From positions 1-64,000 of the forward strand of contig BPQB01000005.1 of the NCBI GenBank assembly GCA_019973155.2: 64,000 nt of DNA, written 5' to 3'. Source of the DNA: Phanerochaete sordida (lineage: Eukaryota > Basidiomycota > Agaricomycetes > Polyporales > Phanerochaetaceae). The notes beneath the pieces were generated by a model. The model was not told the origin of the DNA. It was given only the letters and a program-made list of their open reading frames with translations, and made no database searches. The number at the start of each line of letters is the position of its first letter. Position 1 is the first letter of the stretch. Positions 20,275-31,982 of the stretch are shown piece by piece. Made by a program: the position numbers and the translations under genes.

Positions 20275-22970
20275 ATGCTCACGCTGCCTGTGCTGCACTT
20301 CAACGACGTCTATCGCGTGCAGCCCTTCAAGCCCTCGCCGTCCGCGGAGGGCACCATCGATGTCACACAATGGACCGCCATGCTCGACGACATCCGCGAC
20401 TCGTGGGCGGCGAGGCCGGATGGGAAGCGCGAGGGGCTCGTCCTCTTCTCAGGAGATGTGTTCTCGCCGTCCACAGAGAGCTCAGTCACGCGAGGCAGCC
20501 ATATGGTGCGTCCTCCGCATTTCTCGGGGTTGAGCAGGGCACTGACCGCCCGCTCAGGTCCCAGTTATGAACGAGATTGCTCCGGACGTCACTGTTACAG
20601 GTGCGCACCAGCGCCGCTGTTCCGGTGTATGGCACTGAATGTACAGCCAGGCAATCATGATTTTGATTTCGGTGAGAGCCTGTGCACTCTAAAGTGTCCG
20701 AGACGTGCGCTGAAGTCGACCAGGATACCCACACTTGACACAACTCATACGCGATACAAACTTTGTAGGAGTGACCCCATCGACCACATCAAACGTCCAC
20801 TAAGCGTTGCCCCGCAGCCTTGGCTCCTCAGCAACATCGTCGACACCGCGACAGGTCGCGTGCCCGAGCACTTGCAGGAGTACGCCGTGTTCGAGCGGCT
20901 CGGCGTGCGCATCGGCGTCATCGGCCTTGTCGAGAAGTACGCGCTCTCCTCGTCCACCAGTCCCACAAGAACTGACGCGTGCCCAGGGACTGGATCGCGA
21001 CCGTCTCCTCCTGGCCCCCGAACTTCGAGTACCGCGACATGGCTGAGGTCGGCGTGGAACTGTCCAAATGCCTGCGCGACCCGGCCGGCGCACACAAGTG
21101 CGACCTCGTCCTCGCGCTCACGCATGCACGGTAGCGTCCCCCCTGCCGCGCGCGCGCCCTCGCTGACGCCCCCCTAGCATCCCGAACGTACGCCCGCCCC
21201 GGAACGCGCGTGGCGCACAGCTGACGGCGCACACAGGACATCGCGCTCGCGCGGGCGCTCGGCGCGCACGCACCCGCCGTGCAGGCGGAGCGCGGCACCG
21301 CGGGCATGCATGGCGTGGACCTCGTCATGGGCGGGCACGACCACCTGTACTATATCTCGCGGGGCGTGACGTCCTGGGAGGGGTACGACGTGAACCATGA
21401 GGTGCTCGGCGCGGAGGACGACCACGGCGACGTGCTTGTCGTCAAGAGCGGGACGGACTTTCGCGATCTGAGCGAGTTCACGCTCGAGCTCGAAGATACG
21501 CCCGAGGGGAGCGTGAGGAGGAAGGTTATCAAGCGCATACAAGGCAAGTTCGGCTTGCATTACGCGTACCCCCAAGCTGTCACTGATGCCCGGCATCTTC
21601 TAGGTAAACGGCACAAGACACAGCCGGGCAGCAAGTCTAGCGAACGCCTCGCGAAGCTGCTCGAGGGCGTCTTACAGTCCGTCTCGAAGTCCCTGAAGGC
21701 ACCTGTCTGCAAGACCGAAGTCGAACTGGACTGCCGCTCGGCCCTGGTGAGGCTCCAGGAGGTCAGTCGCTTCGCTTGCCTTGCGATATCCTTCTGAACA
21801 CATCTGCAGTCGGCCTCCGGAAACTGGTTCGCCGATGTCCTCCGTCACGCGTATGACGATGCGCTCTGCCTGAAGGGCTATAATGGCACTGACGGCGTGT
21901 TCATCTGTGGTGGGACAATCCGTGGGGATTCCACGTACGGTCCCGGTGAGAAACAACTTGGCTGGCATGTCTGCGCATGATCTTCATGGCTTGCACAGGT
22001 GTCGTCACACTTGGCGACATCCTCGAGATCCTGCCCTTCGAGGACCCAATCGTCGTGCTCGAGATGGACGGCGAGACGCTCTGGGCCGCGCTCGAAGCCG
22101 GGCTGGAGAAATGGCCCGCGCAGGAGGGGTGAGTCGCCACACGCCTGCGCATACAGCCCACCTAACGCGCTACTCCCAGCCGCTTCCCCGTCATCTCCGG
22201 CTTCCGCGTCTCCTGGGACTCGCGCCGGCCCGCGGGGCAACGCGTGCTGGGCGTGTGGCTCACGCAGGAGCCGTCTGGCGGGAGCAGCGCCGTGACGCCG
22301 TTCGCGAGCGGGAGCAGCACGCCCGCGGGCGGCGCGGCGCCGAGCGCCGTCGGCGGACTCGTCGACAAGGAGCCCGTGCCGCGCGTGCGCGGCGGCCGCA
22401 AGTACTGCGTCGTCACGCGCGAGTACATGGCGCAGGGCCACGACGGGTACGACGCGCTGAAGCGCGGGACGTACCTCGTCGACGACGAGGGCGGCCAGAT
22501 GATGAGCGCGATCGTGCGCAAGTACCTCCTCGGTGCGCCGCCCCTTCCCCTTCTGTTTCCCCGCGCACGCCCGCTGACGGCGCGCAGGCTGCCGCTTCGT
22601 GCAGCGCATGTCGCGGCTGGAGGCGCAGGACCGCATCGAGAGCCTGCTGCACGCCGCGACGGCCGAGGTCATCGCGCGCGAGCAGCACCGCCAGGCGCAC
22701 CTCGCGAAGGCCATCGCGCCGCGCACCGCCGCGAGCCGGTGGCGTGCCGCCGCCGCACGCGCGCTACGCTGGTCGCGCGGGCACTACCGCGACCACCTGC
22801 GCGTCGCGGAGCAGGAGCACATGAGCCCCGTGGACTGCTTCGACGGCGGGAGCGTGCGCCGGCGCGGCCACGCGGAGCAGGCGCAGGAGAGCGTTGATGT
22901 ATCCGAGGAGGACCTTGTGACGATACATCCGGTCGTGGATGGGCGGTTCAAGGATGAGGGGAGGAATTAG
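20275..22970 (+). CDS. Metallophosphatase of the 5'-nucleotidase family
   Basis: Thirteen exons: 20275-20505, 20558-20600, 20651-20671, 20724-20764, 20818-20936, 20987-21130, 21178-21187, 21237-21543, 21604-21761, 21810-21945, 21999-22128, 22180-22532 and 22588-22970; 691 aa. Metal-binding motifs appear in order: HFNDVYRV, FSGDVFSP, GNHDFDFG, LALTHAR and GGHDHLYY. The C-terminal nucleotidase domain follows (GNWFADVLRH, GDILEILPFE). No signal peptide at the chosen ATG, so probably intracellular. An in-frame ATG at 20146 exists but adds unconserved Ser/Pro residues. The exon at 21178-21187 is only 10 nt. The intron 21544-21603 starts GCAAGT (GC-AG). Substrate likely nucleotides or related phosphoesters; not certain. 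Confidence 0.85.
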
Positions 22971-23388
22971 GCGGAATGAATACCACTGAATTGGTTGTAG
23001 CTGGAATTTCGGGCCTTGCTTTCGTGGAAAAATGAACACAAAGGAATTCAGGACATCTTTCAGTTGCAGCTGTGCAAGAAGATGGTAGTTTTCGAGCCAG
23101 GCCCGTTCAGCAACATGCAGGCTTAATTTACTAGTCACATACGAGAGCCGTGGCGTCCCACAATGGAGACGTGATCGCGCCTCCATCGTCAGCCTCAGGG
23201 GAGCCGTCTGCGAAGTATGCTCGGAGACAATATTGTCACTGGAACACATTTAGGGATCCGCTACATCTATCAAGGAATATCCGCAGGCTGTCAGCCGCGT
23301 AGCAAACGTAAAAAAGCTACGCCACCTCACTGGCAAACCCATCCTCACCCACACACCACACCCGTACCTAATCTTGACCACACCTCCC
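22971..23388. other. Intergenic region
   Basis: 418 bp between the metallophosphatase stop and the next ATG, ending in a C/A-rich leader (cccacacaccacacccg). No gene supported. Confidence 0.5.
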
Positions 23389-23910
23389 ATGGGCTTCTTC
23401 ACCTCCACGAAGCTCACCGCGCGCAAGGCCGCCGCGCCGCAGAAGCCGTCGGTGACGGTTTGCACGTACGACCTCGACGCAGGCGTCGAGGCGCGCCACA
23501 CGCCCGTCCCGCCCGCAGAGGCACAGCGCCCGCCCCTCGTGCGCTACCGCGCGCTCACAGCGGCCGAGGAGATCGACGTCACGCGCACGAGCCCGCTTGA
23601 GGAGCTCACAGCATGGGCCATCGCGGAGGCCGCCTCTGCCTCTGCCTCGTCTGCCTCGTCTGAGACGGGCGCCGGGCACCAGGCCCGGGCGGACGTGCGC
23701 CCGCTGGTCGGCGCGTTCGTGGAAGAGCTGGACGACGACGAGTTCGAGGTGCTGTACACGCCGCTCGGCGCCGGCGTGCGCATGGAGTCGCCCGGGCACG
23801 TCGACCTCAGCCGCTGGTACGCCGCATCTAATTCGCTCGCGCAGCCGAGCCTGCTCTCTGCGCGCAGCGCCGCGATCACGCCGGAGATGGAGTGGTCATG
23901 GAGGGTGTGA
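23389..23910 (+). CDS. Uncharacterised single-exon protein, 173 aa
   Basis: An uninterrupted frame from MGFFTSTKLTARKA to EMEWSWRV. The first ATG in the frame is at 23389; codon use is GC-rich in the third position, like the neighbouring conserved genes. The protein is soluble and acidic in the middle, with a low-complexity Ala/Ser run (about residues 80-92) and an Asp/Glu patch EELDDDEFEVLYTPLG. No known domain recognised. Its start is preceded by a C-rich leader typical of the other genes here. Confidence 0.6.
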   Translation: MGFFTSTKLTARKAAAPQKPSVTVCTYDLDAGVEARHTPVPPAEAQRPPLVRYRALTAAEEIDVTRTSPLEELTAWAIAEAASASASSASSETGAGHQARADVRPLVGAFVEELDDDEFEVLYTPLGAGVRMESPGHVDLSRWYAASNSLAQPSLLSARSAAITPEMEWSWRV

Positions 23911-24295
23911 ATGGCCCACGGTGGTGAGAGAGGTGGCTGAGAGGGGGGAGGGGGGAGGGGGCTCGGAGAGCCGTCGGAGGGGGTAGGTCGTGTGCAGTGC
24001 GGCACCGTCCACAGGGCACATTAGTCTCGAACGCTTCCGGATATTGGACCCTGGAGGTAGATATGACCGCGCGTTCGTGGTGTTATGTATCCTGTATGTT
24101 CCTGTGTACTCTGACCTTCATCTAGATTCCGCCTATCCCAAACAGCCGAGCAACTGAGGATCTACGACGAAGGAACAGGATGCTGCAGCTTCTTGGTCAG
24201 CATGGGGCACCCCGGTTCGCGTATGCATTCCCATCAAACCTGTCGCTCGGTTAGTGCTAATGCATGCCACTGCCAGAAGCGACCGGGGAGTGCCT
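23911..24295. other. Intergenic region
   Basis: Between the 173-aa gene and the third ribozyme-like element. A purine-rich stretch with gggaggggg near 23940-23970 is part of the 3' flank. No gene supported. Confidence 0.4.
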
Positions 24296-24401
24296 CTCCC
24301 GAGGAAGGCAGAGTCTATCTCTTGCCAGGCGCAGACCTTTACGTGGTCCTCGGGATGAGTACGCACCAGTCACCTGACTGGTGCCGAAACCAACATGCGC
24401 C
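24296..24401 (+). ncRNA. HDV-like ribozyme candidate, diverged copy C
   Basis: Plus-strand relative of the elements at 3.0 and 4.1 kb. P1 is TCCCGAG (24297-24303) with CTCGGGA (24349-24355). P2 is GGCGCA (24328-24333) with TGCGCC (24396-24401). P3 GACC/GGTC and loop TTTACGT are unchanged. P4 (24363-24384) is GCACCAGTC-ACCT-GACTGGTGC, entirely different in sequence from copies A/B yet fully paired. J4/2 is again CGAAACCAACA. Two P1 pairs and two P2 pairs show compensatory changes. An extra hairpin (24307-24326) sits in the P1/P2 linker. The base before P1 is C, so the G-U pair at the cut site is lost and this copy may be inactive. Confidence 0.5.
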
Positions 24402-24582
24402 AAATGTCTTGCGAAACCCACTTAGTGCAGATAAGTCTTCATCCGTCACTTGCATCTACTTATGTGCTGATTGTACGACAAGTTCTACCAGAAATACCGA
24501 TAAATACCCTGCCAAGACGCTCAGTGAGTGGAAGGTCGTCTTGCTGCACCAAACAGCTCACGCACCTAATCCAATCCGCCCC

Positions 24583-26899
24583 CTACTCCTCGCTCGACTT
24601 CACCCACACCTCCGCCACGACATCCCACTCCCTGAGCGTGCGCGCCTCCGCCAGCCACAGCGGGCGCTCCTGAGCGTCCTCGCCCTCGACGACACGGTCC
24701 TCCGCCAGGAGCACGCGCAGCCCGCCGACCGCGGCGAAGCCGGCCTTGACGGGCACGAACGTGAGCTCGAAGTCCGCGCTCGCGAGCACGCGCGGCGCGC
24801 GCGGCACGAGCGTCGCGTGCAGGTCGCTATCCGCGTCGCTCTCGACGCTGCTCTCGCTCGCGGAGTGCCCGTGGCCCCGCGCGGCCGCGTCGTCGCCCGC
24901 GCCGAGCTGCGGGCCGAGCAGGTGCACGCGCGGCAGGAACAGCGCGGAGGGCCCGAGGAACTTGGCGGCCTGCGTGCGCGGCGCGTCGGCGCTGTCGCCG
25001 GCGGAGAACGGCGGCGGGAGCACGACCGTGATGCGGTCTTCGCGTGTCGGCGGCGCGGGGGTCAGCTCGCCGCCGTCGTCCTCATCGTCGGCGTCGCTAG
25101 CGCTGAAGGTTGCTTGGCGCGGAGAGGCGACGAGCAGCCTCTGCGCGAGGTTATCGGGGAAGTCGCCTCGGTGTGGGGTGCCGTAGGGAGAGGGCGTGGA
25201 GAAGCCGGAGGACGGTAAACGGGGCGACCAGGTGTCGATAGTGGACGGCGCAGGAGCAGACGGGAGGAGAGATGCGGAAGCGGGCCGCGGAGGCTCGACG
25301 TGTTGCACCACCAACGAGAGTACGCGCTGCTTACGGGGCTGTCCGACGGTGGAAAGCGCTACTGGCGCTGACACGGTCGCTGTGAAGGCGATTGTGAACG
25401 GTTTCCCTAGATATATGCTGTCTCGCTGGATGCTTGTGACGACGAGATGGACATCAACATTCTCGTCAGGCCTCCGCAGGGCCGGGTTGGGCGTCGGAGG
25501 CGCAGCCACGGTCGGGGATTGTGGTAGAGTGGACAAGGAGCCCGTAGCAGTCCCTCTGCGGAAGGGAGATCCTGGACGATATGGTGCAGGGGCACCTCCG
25601 GATACGGGTGGGCTCATGGGCCGTTGGCTGAGCTGAGGAGATCCTACTCGTGGTGGAGTGCCAGCCCCAGTCGCAGTTGTGTTCGAACGCTGCAGATGCA
25701 AGGGAAGGGCAGATGGCGGCTGTTTTGGCGGAGGCACTGGTGGCTGACTGGACCCAGCGCCTTGTATAAGCGGTATTCGACGAGAGAGCATCTAAAAGCG
25801 AGTGAGCCCCGCGAAACATTGACAGTCTGGACGACTTACCGACGTCAGGAGGCGACCAGGCTCCCCGAAAGCGGACCTCCATGATATATCCAACCGCCCA
25901 AGAGGTATGATAGAGCCCGGAGCATGGTTTACAGGGAAGGGGGAGAGCTCTTTGGGAGAAAGAATATAGACATATTGTCGGGTGTCTTGTGGCTGCATCA
26001 TGGCCGTCGAGTCTTGGAAGATAGTTTCGTCGCCTTTCGTCTCGGAGGAGAGCGATTTGTTCACATCTTGTACGTTCCACCCCTCCACAGGTTCGAACCG
26101 CAATCGCTGGAGCCACATGGCATCGGGCGTGAGGTTCTGTATGTGTACCTCAAGGAATACCTTCTCGCGTTCACTAGTAGATAGCAGCGCAGAAGGTGCA
26201 CGCGGAACATGAACCTTCGTCTTCACGGAAAGAGGATTGGTTACCTAAGGGACGTGTCAAATTGCCTCAGCGCAATGATATGTGTCCGTGCTCACAGCAA
26301 ACTTGTAGAACTTCCTGAAAGACTGGACACTAGGATCGTGGCCTTCCCCAGCAGGATGGACTGGCCGGTGCCCTGGAGGAAGATGATACGAGACTGTACA
26401 CGCTAGCACATGTTGTCCGAGTTCCTTGATTTCGTGATGAACGACATTCTCCATCGCATCTCCTGGGGCCAGTCGATAGTCTGGGCCTCCGTACTCGACG
26501 AGAACCTGCTTAGTGGTCGCAGTCTGCATCTCCACTCGGAGAATCACTCCTTCGATGTCTACTGACGCTTCATTGTTCACTGCTAGACAGCTAGAGAATG
26601 TCTCCCCAAGTTGGATGGAACCGAAAGCGGAGGGGAGGGTGAGCATCTCAGAGATGTGGGTCAAGTCGCGAAGGGTCTTGGGATGACCAGGCAAGGGAGC
26701 CTTGCCCTGCAGAGACATGACAGATGCAGTTGAGTGCGCAGAAAAGGATGGCGAGCTCGAGTAGAAGGGTTCCCATGCTGTAGCCAGTGCGGGTCGCTGT
26801 GCTTGATATTCAGCTTGGATGAGGTTGCAATGCCGCAGTCGACCCACGCACAGAGACCCGCATGACCTTCAGCGACAGTAGCTGAGAACCTCCTTCCAT
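24583..26899 (-). CDS. TRAPP complex subunit 13 (DUF974)
   Basis: Minus-strand exons 26852-26899, 26296-26796, 25840-26244 and 24583-25791, coding 720 aa. TRAPPC13 belongs to the TRAPP tethering complex acting at the Golgi and in autophagy. Family features: MEGGSQLLSLKVMRVSRP at the start, LTLPSAFGSIQLGETFSSCLAVNN, KFYKFAV, then EVHIQNLTPDAMWLQRLRFEP and PLGRLDISWRSAFGEPGRL. The large last exon carries the C-terminal beta domain (DVHLVVTSIQRDSIYLGKPF, DFELTFVPVKAGFAAVGGLRVL), interrupted by Pro/Ser- and Asp/Glu-rich low-complexity segments that make it longer than animal homologues. It shares a ~300-bp divergent promoter with YME2. Confidence 0.9.
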
Positions 26900-27198
26900 C
26901 CTCACAAGGTCCTAGCTAGTGTTTCGTATCTGAGACGGGTGGCACAGGGAAGACTGGGAAGGGGTCGTCGCACGCAGACTCCAGAGACGAGGAGCAGAGA
27001 GCGGGCTCACGTGAGAGGTCTGTTTGCAGCTGCTTGGAACGAAAGGCTCTGGTTGCCAAAAGCGGATTTGACGTCACCCTGCGCCCCCGCCCGGCGCCGC
27101 GACGCCAAGCTTTGTGCCTTTCGGACTGCACCCCTCCTCCGCCCGCTTTCCTCGCTACTACCACCTCCAAGTTCATGCGAGCACACCGACCATAGGCC

Positions 27199-30100
27199 AT
27201 GTCTCACCTCGCAACTGCCATCGCCAGGCAGACGCGCTTGCATGCTGTTGACCAACGACTGCTCTGGAGACACGCCAGACTTGCCTCCGTTCCTCGCTAC
27301 GCCAGGAGCCTCTCGGATGCTGCACCCGCCGGAGATGCCTCAACAGTAGGACCGGAAGACCAAGCAGTGGTTCCGGTGCGTCCGCTATGCGCATACCGTT
27401 GTACAATTTTCACTCAGACTTTGCAACCCCGACAGTCTCTCGAAGGATGGCTCTTTATTGACTCCGTCTTCCCTGTCCGTTTGGGCACTCTAGAGTGCGT
27501 TGCTGTCCATCTGATCATTGGAGTCACGTCTTGATGGGACTTATAGCTTCCGCCACTATGTCGGTGTCTTCCGTGAAGAAACCCTGCTTGGCAGATTGTC
27601 TGCCCTCCTCAACTCTGTGAACGCTCACGGGCTCCAAATAAAATCAGTGGAACCACACCACAAGGATGGCGGTGTTTTCGTCAAGTTCGGATACGACCCA
27701 GGCGATTCCGCAGATGAAGCGCTGGCCCAAATCGTGGCAGACCTTAGGGACGCTGCAGCTAAGCACGGCGGCATGCCCTCGTGGATCGGTCTACCACAAG
27801 GGAACGTATGGCTTGTCAAGGGAAAACCGTGGCGAGAGGTCCGTGACGCGCGAATCAACCAGTCACTCGTTCTCAGCTTGACACCTCCAGGACATGAACC
27901 ACTACGCTTCACCTATCGTACGAGTATTCTTCGAGGGTCCTGACCTCCGAGAAGAGATCCTTTACGACCTTCTTCGTGTGAGATTTCCACATCTCTGTTT
28001 TCGCTCCCCCACTGATACCCAGTGTGACTAGCCTTTTGGTCGAATAGTAACCATCGACCCGCCAACTCCTCCGCCAGCAGGGACCTTGCGGTCAGCTACT
28101 GTGACATTCCGTCACGTACGCTCGGCCGCGATTGCTCGGAATACTATCCATGGGCTAGCAGTACCTGTGGACCCGTCTTCGGGCAACATGACGCGCCTGA
28201 GGACGAAGTATCAACAACCTATCCAGGCCCATGTCATTCGCGACTACGTATCGAGCCATCCGAAGATATTCTTACCCATATTCATCTTCTTGATTGGGTC
28301 GCTCACATATACTGTGAGTTTTCTTTCTACTCCGCCCATTATCTTTCCTAAATATACCAGATCTTCGATCCTGTCCGGGTGTTCATGGTGGAGGGTAAAC
28401 TCAACGATTGGTTTGATCTCAAAGGTACGCCATTAATTCCATTCTGCAGCCAAAATTTGACACCTTCGTTAGAGTACAAGTTCTATAAATGGATACGCTC
28501 AAATACGATCGACCGCTTCTATCTCAAGTCTCCAGAAGACGAGGCTGCCGCGACTCCAATCAAGATCAACGCCTGGAAAGAGCGCGAAGACGCTGCGGGG
28601 CAGCTCAACCGCTATCTTACTGACCAGCCTAGCACTGTGGCATTTGTTCATGGCCCACAGGGCAGTGGGAAGTCTCGGATGATATCCGCCATGCTCAAGG
28701 ATACACACAGGTAATGGTACCCTGGCTTCTGCTTCGACACGTTTGCTGACGGACGGCTACACAAGGCCTGCGTTGGTCATTGACGTCGGCGCGCTCTGCG
28801 CTGCTGGCTCTGACGCTGCGTTGATCACGGGTCTGGCAACCCAGACGGGGTACTGGCCGGTCTTCTCGTTCCTCAACTCCATGAACAGCCTCATCGACCT
28901 CGCGAGCGTGGGCCTGATCGGCCAGAAGGGTGCGCCCCGCGTCCCCCACATGCGATACACCCACTGACAGCGCGCACAGCGGGCCTGAGCTCGTCGCTCA
29001 CGGACCAGCTGAAGCAGATCCTCGAGGTCGTCGGCACCGCGCTGCGCGACGTGAACGCGGACGCGCGCAAGAGGCGCGCGAAGCGCCAGGAGGAGGAGCG
29101 TGTGCGCGCCGCCTTCGCGGAGCAGGAGGCGCGCGTGCGCGAGCGCATCCGCGCGGGCACGTGGCATGACCCCCGGCTCGACTGCGTCGCGGGCAACGGC
29201 ATCATGAGCGAGCTCGGCGTTGGCGACGAGTGGTTCGGCGCGAACGACGCGGAGGCGCGGCCCGTCGTGGCTGCGGAGGGCGGCGAGAAGGGCGAGGGGG
29301 AAGAGAAGAGGCCAGAAGGGAATGGTGGGGAGAGGCAGGAGAGGACCGAGGATGCGCAGACTATCGAGACAATGCCGATCGTCATTCTCCGTGGCTTTGA
29401 GTCGAAGGGCGGGGGTGCCAGACGCGAAGAGTTCTTGAGCGTCGTCTCGCAGTGGGCTGCGAGTCTCGTTGAAGGCGAGGTGAGCCATGACAATGCCCTT
29501 CGAAGAGCACACTCTAATGACTCCGGGCGCAGGTCGCGCATGTAGTCGTCGTCAGCGACAACCGCGAAAACGCCAAGCGGCTCGCGAGAGGTTCGTCCTC
29601 TGTTCACTGCCTTAGCCCGTGCTCATCGTTTGCATAGCTCTTCCATCGAAGCCTCTCAACCTGATCCAGTTGTCGGACGCTGACAGCGGCAGCGCACTCA
29701 GCTTCGTTAAACAGAAGCTCCACGACGCGGGCGTCGAGATCGACTTCCAGCCGGAACAGGTCTCGTACATCGAGCGGCTCGGTGGCCGTGCCGCTGATCT
29801 TGAGAGCGTGAGTGTACGCTTTCGCGATAGATTCGTGGGAGCTAACTTGCCGCCAATAGCTCATTCACAAGATTCGAAGCGGCATGACGGTCGAGCAGGC
29901 CGTGGACGACATCATCTCGCGCGGCGTGAGCGAGCTGCGCAAGAACGCGTTCGGCGACGACGCAGACGACGCGAAGAATCTGCCCTGGACGCGCGAGCAG
30001 GCGTGGAAGCTCATGAAGGAGCTCGCGAAGCGGTCTGAGGTACATTCCATGCTCCGCCAAGGGGCGCATACGGGGACTGACGGCACTCTGCAGATCCCGT

Positions 30101-30577
30101 ACCACGACGTGCTGATGGACTTCCCGTTCAAGGGCGACGAGGGCCCGCTGCGCGAGATGGAGCACGCTGAGTTCATCGCGATCAACACCACGAACGGGCG
30201 GCCGACGACGATCAAGCCGGGCAAGCCCGTCTACCGGTTTGTCTTCGAGAAGCTCGTGCACGGTACGCCCATTGCTGTCTTGCACCCGTGAGTTTGACGC
30301 TAATGCTGCGATAGACCCTGTGTTCGCGGCGGTCCAGGACATCGCGTACAACCAGAAGATCATCACCGCGAACGAGGCGGTCGTCAAGGCGTGCGAGGAC
30401 GAGCTCATGACGCTCAAGGAGGTCGAGGCGGGCACGTCGCATTGGTGGGGCTCGCGCCGGGCGGTCAGTGGCCGTGGCGAGTACCTGCTCAAGAAGATGC
30501 GCGCCGCCGTCGAGAAGATCGAGGTGTTGGAGAAGCACAACGCGACGTTGAAAAAGACACTTTCCAAGGGGCACTGA
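27199..30577 (+). CDS. YME2: Mitochondrial escape protein 2 (Yme2/RNA12)
   Basis: Fourteen exons: 27199-27375, 27418-27494, 27547-27838, 27891-27977, 28032-28313, 28361-28424, 28473-28710, 28766-28929, 28980-29479, 29533-29590, 29638-29807, 29860-30039, 30094-30262 and 30315-30577; 906 aa. Yme2 is an inner-membrane protein that affects mtDNA maintenance and escape. Seen: Arg-rich targeting sequence, matrix-side RRM region (PFGRIVTIDPPTP, ATVTFRHVRSAAIA), membrane span FLPIFIFLIGSLTY, FYKWIRSNTIDRFYLK, and a P-loop GPQGSGKSRM in the AAA-like RNA12 domain. The acceptor at 27890 was chosen because it restores DMNHYASPIVRVFFEGP. Codes for a long acidic insert around GEKGEGEEKRPEG. Confidence 0.93.
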
Positions 30578-30707
30578 GGATATGCGTAGCACGCTTATAC
30601 CTGGACAGTCACATTAATACTATCCCCACTCTATCCTCGTGTCGGCATGTGCGGAGCGTGGGCGCAAGAGTGCAGCATCTATTGCGCGGACTAGAGCAGG
30701 TAATATA

Positions 30708-31796
30708 TTAGAGGTCAGATAGCAGGTCCTTCACACCGTCCCAATAGTTTTCGTCGACCCGCGGCGCGATCTCTTCCTTAGAGAGCCACGCGAAGTCCAT
30801 GATAGACTTGCCGTCTGGCCGTACTTGACCCGCGAGGATGTGTGCTTTGTAGAAGAACAGGTAGGGCTGGACAATATGTCTGAGTACGAAGTGGGCGCAT
30901 ACAGTCAAGATTTGAGCATACCTGAGGTTCCACAGGTGGGCGGTAGAGGCCTACTGGCTTACGGCTGACTACCCAAGTGTCCATGCCCAAGCCAATTGGT
31001 GATTGAAGTTCTCGGTGGACGGCCTGCAAAGCATGCCGGGTAAGCGAAAGCGCAAGCCACGAGTCAGGTCAACGCACCTCGTGCAGCAACTCTTCCTTAT
31101 CCACAGCTGTCTGTGGGAACCTCCACACATCCTTTCCGGCCTCATCCTTCGCCTGAACCAACAAGTAGAGGTTCCGGTCGCCCTTCCTGTCCAAGCTCTT
31201 CACGTCGCCTTTCCGGTCCGCCTCGGTTGTCCGCGACATGAGCACCGGTGGCGGCTCCTCTCCGGGGAGGAGACCCGACTCGTTTTCCTCTCCGAGCGCG
31301 CTTTCCGCCGACGCCTTGGTCTTCGGCTTGTAACCAGGTCTGCCCCACGCCTTCCGCTCGCGTGCGTTCTCTTCGCGGTTGAAGATGCCCTCAAGCAGCG
31401 AGCCGGGCTTGAAGTAGAACTCGGTCGGCAAGGGGTTGTGCAGCGCCCGCTCGATTCGCGCCTGGTACGCATAGTAGGTGCGCTCGAAGGGCGTCGGCTT
31501 GCGGGTGAGGGTGGGGCTCCGGTTCAGGATGATGCCCGTCTGGACGACGGTGTCATCGCTCCGCTTCTTCAGGAGGCTCTTGTAGTGTGGGCGGAGGGCG
31601 GCGACGGTGGCTTCTGTCACGCCTTCCGAGAGTGGAACGGAGGCCGAGCTCTCAGCGGCGGTAGCCAGCGAACGAGAGACCTGTGCGAGGTGCACTGCAG
31701 CACGCGACGTTCAACAAAAACCACGCAATGGTACTCGCTGTTCCTCTGACCTTTTGATGAAGCCCTGCATGCTCCCAGAGCGCCCCGAGAGAACAT
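30708..31796 (-). CDS. Mitochondrial large ribosomal subunit protein mL46
   Basis: Minus-strand exons 31751-31796, 31078-31694, 30922-31023 and 30708-30866, coding 307 aa. mL46 (Mrpl17 in yeast) has a Nudix-like fold and sits in the 54S/39S subunit. Seen: short targeting N-terminus (MFSRGALGACRASSK), GIILNRSPTLTRKPTPFERTYYAYQARIERAL, WRFPQTAVDKEELLHE with the degenerate Nudix region, GMDTWVVSRKPVG, and YLFFYKAHILAGQV with FAWLSKEEI. The last acceptor (30867-30869) restores PYLFFY directly after EPQ. Tail-to-tail with YME2 (130 bp) and head-to-head with VMA13 (186 bp between ATGs). Confidence 0.92.
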
Positions 31797-31982
31797 AACC
31801 GCAGAGACCGAACCAAGGGAAGAGAAACTGGAACAGCTGGAAATGGACTTAGGCGCCAAGGGCGAGGACGCGAGTCACGTGGATCAGGCGCTGGGCTGTA
31901 GCCGCCGGCGGTGACCTCAGTGCGCAGGGCTTCACGCTCATCCACATCGTCGCGCACAGCGAGCCCGGCGCAGTTCGCAACA
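31797..31982. promoter_or_regulatory. Short bidirectional promoter, mL46 / VMA13
   Basis: Only 186 bp separate the two divergent ATGs, so both core promoters must lie here. No TATA box is visible. Confidence 0.6.

Noticed and set aside
24296..24401. Hammerhead ribozyme (GATGAG before a stem and CGAAAC after it)
   Set aside because: The invariant CUGA core is not kept (GGGAUGA or GGGAUAA here) and no third helix closes it. The delta-type topology explains all conserved parts and all compensatory changes.
24193..25218. 341-codon plus-strand open frame
   Set aside because: Antisense to the TRAPPC13 C-terminal exon and Arg/Ala-rich, as expected for a shadow frame.
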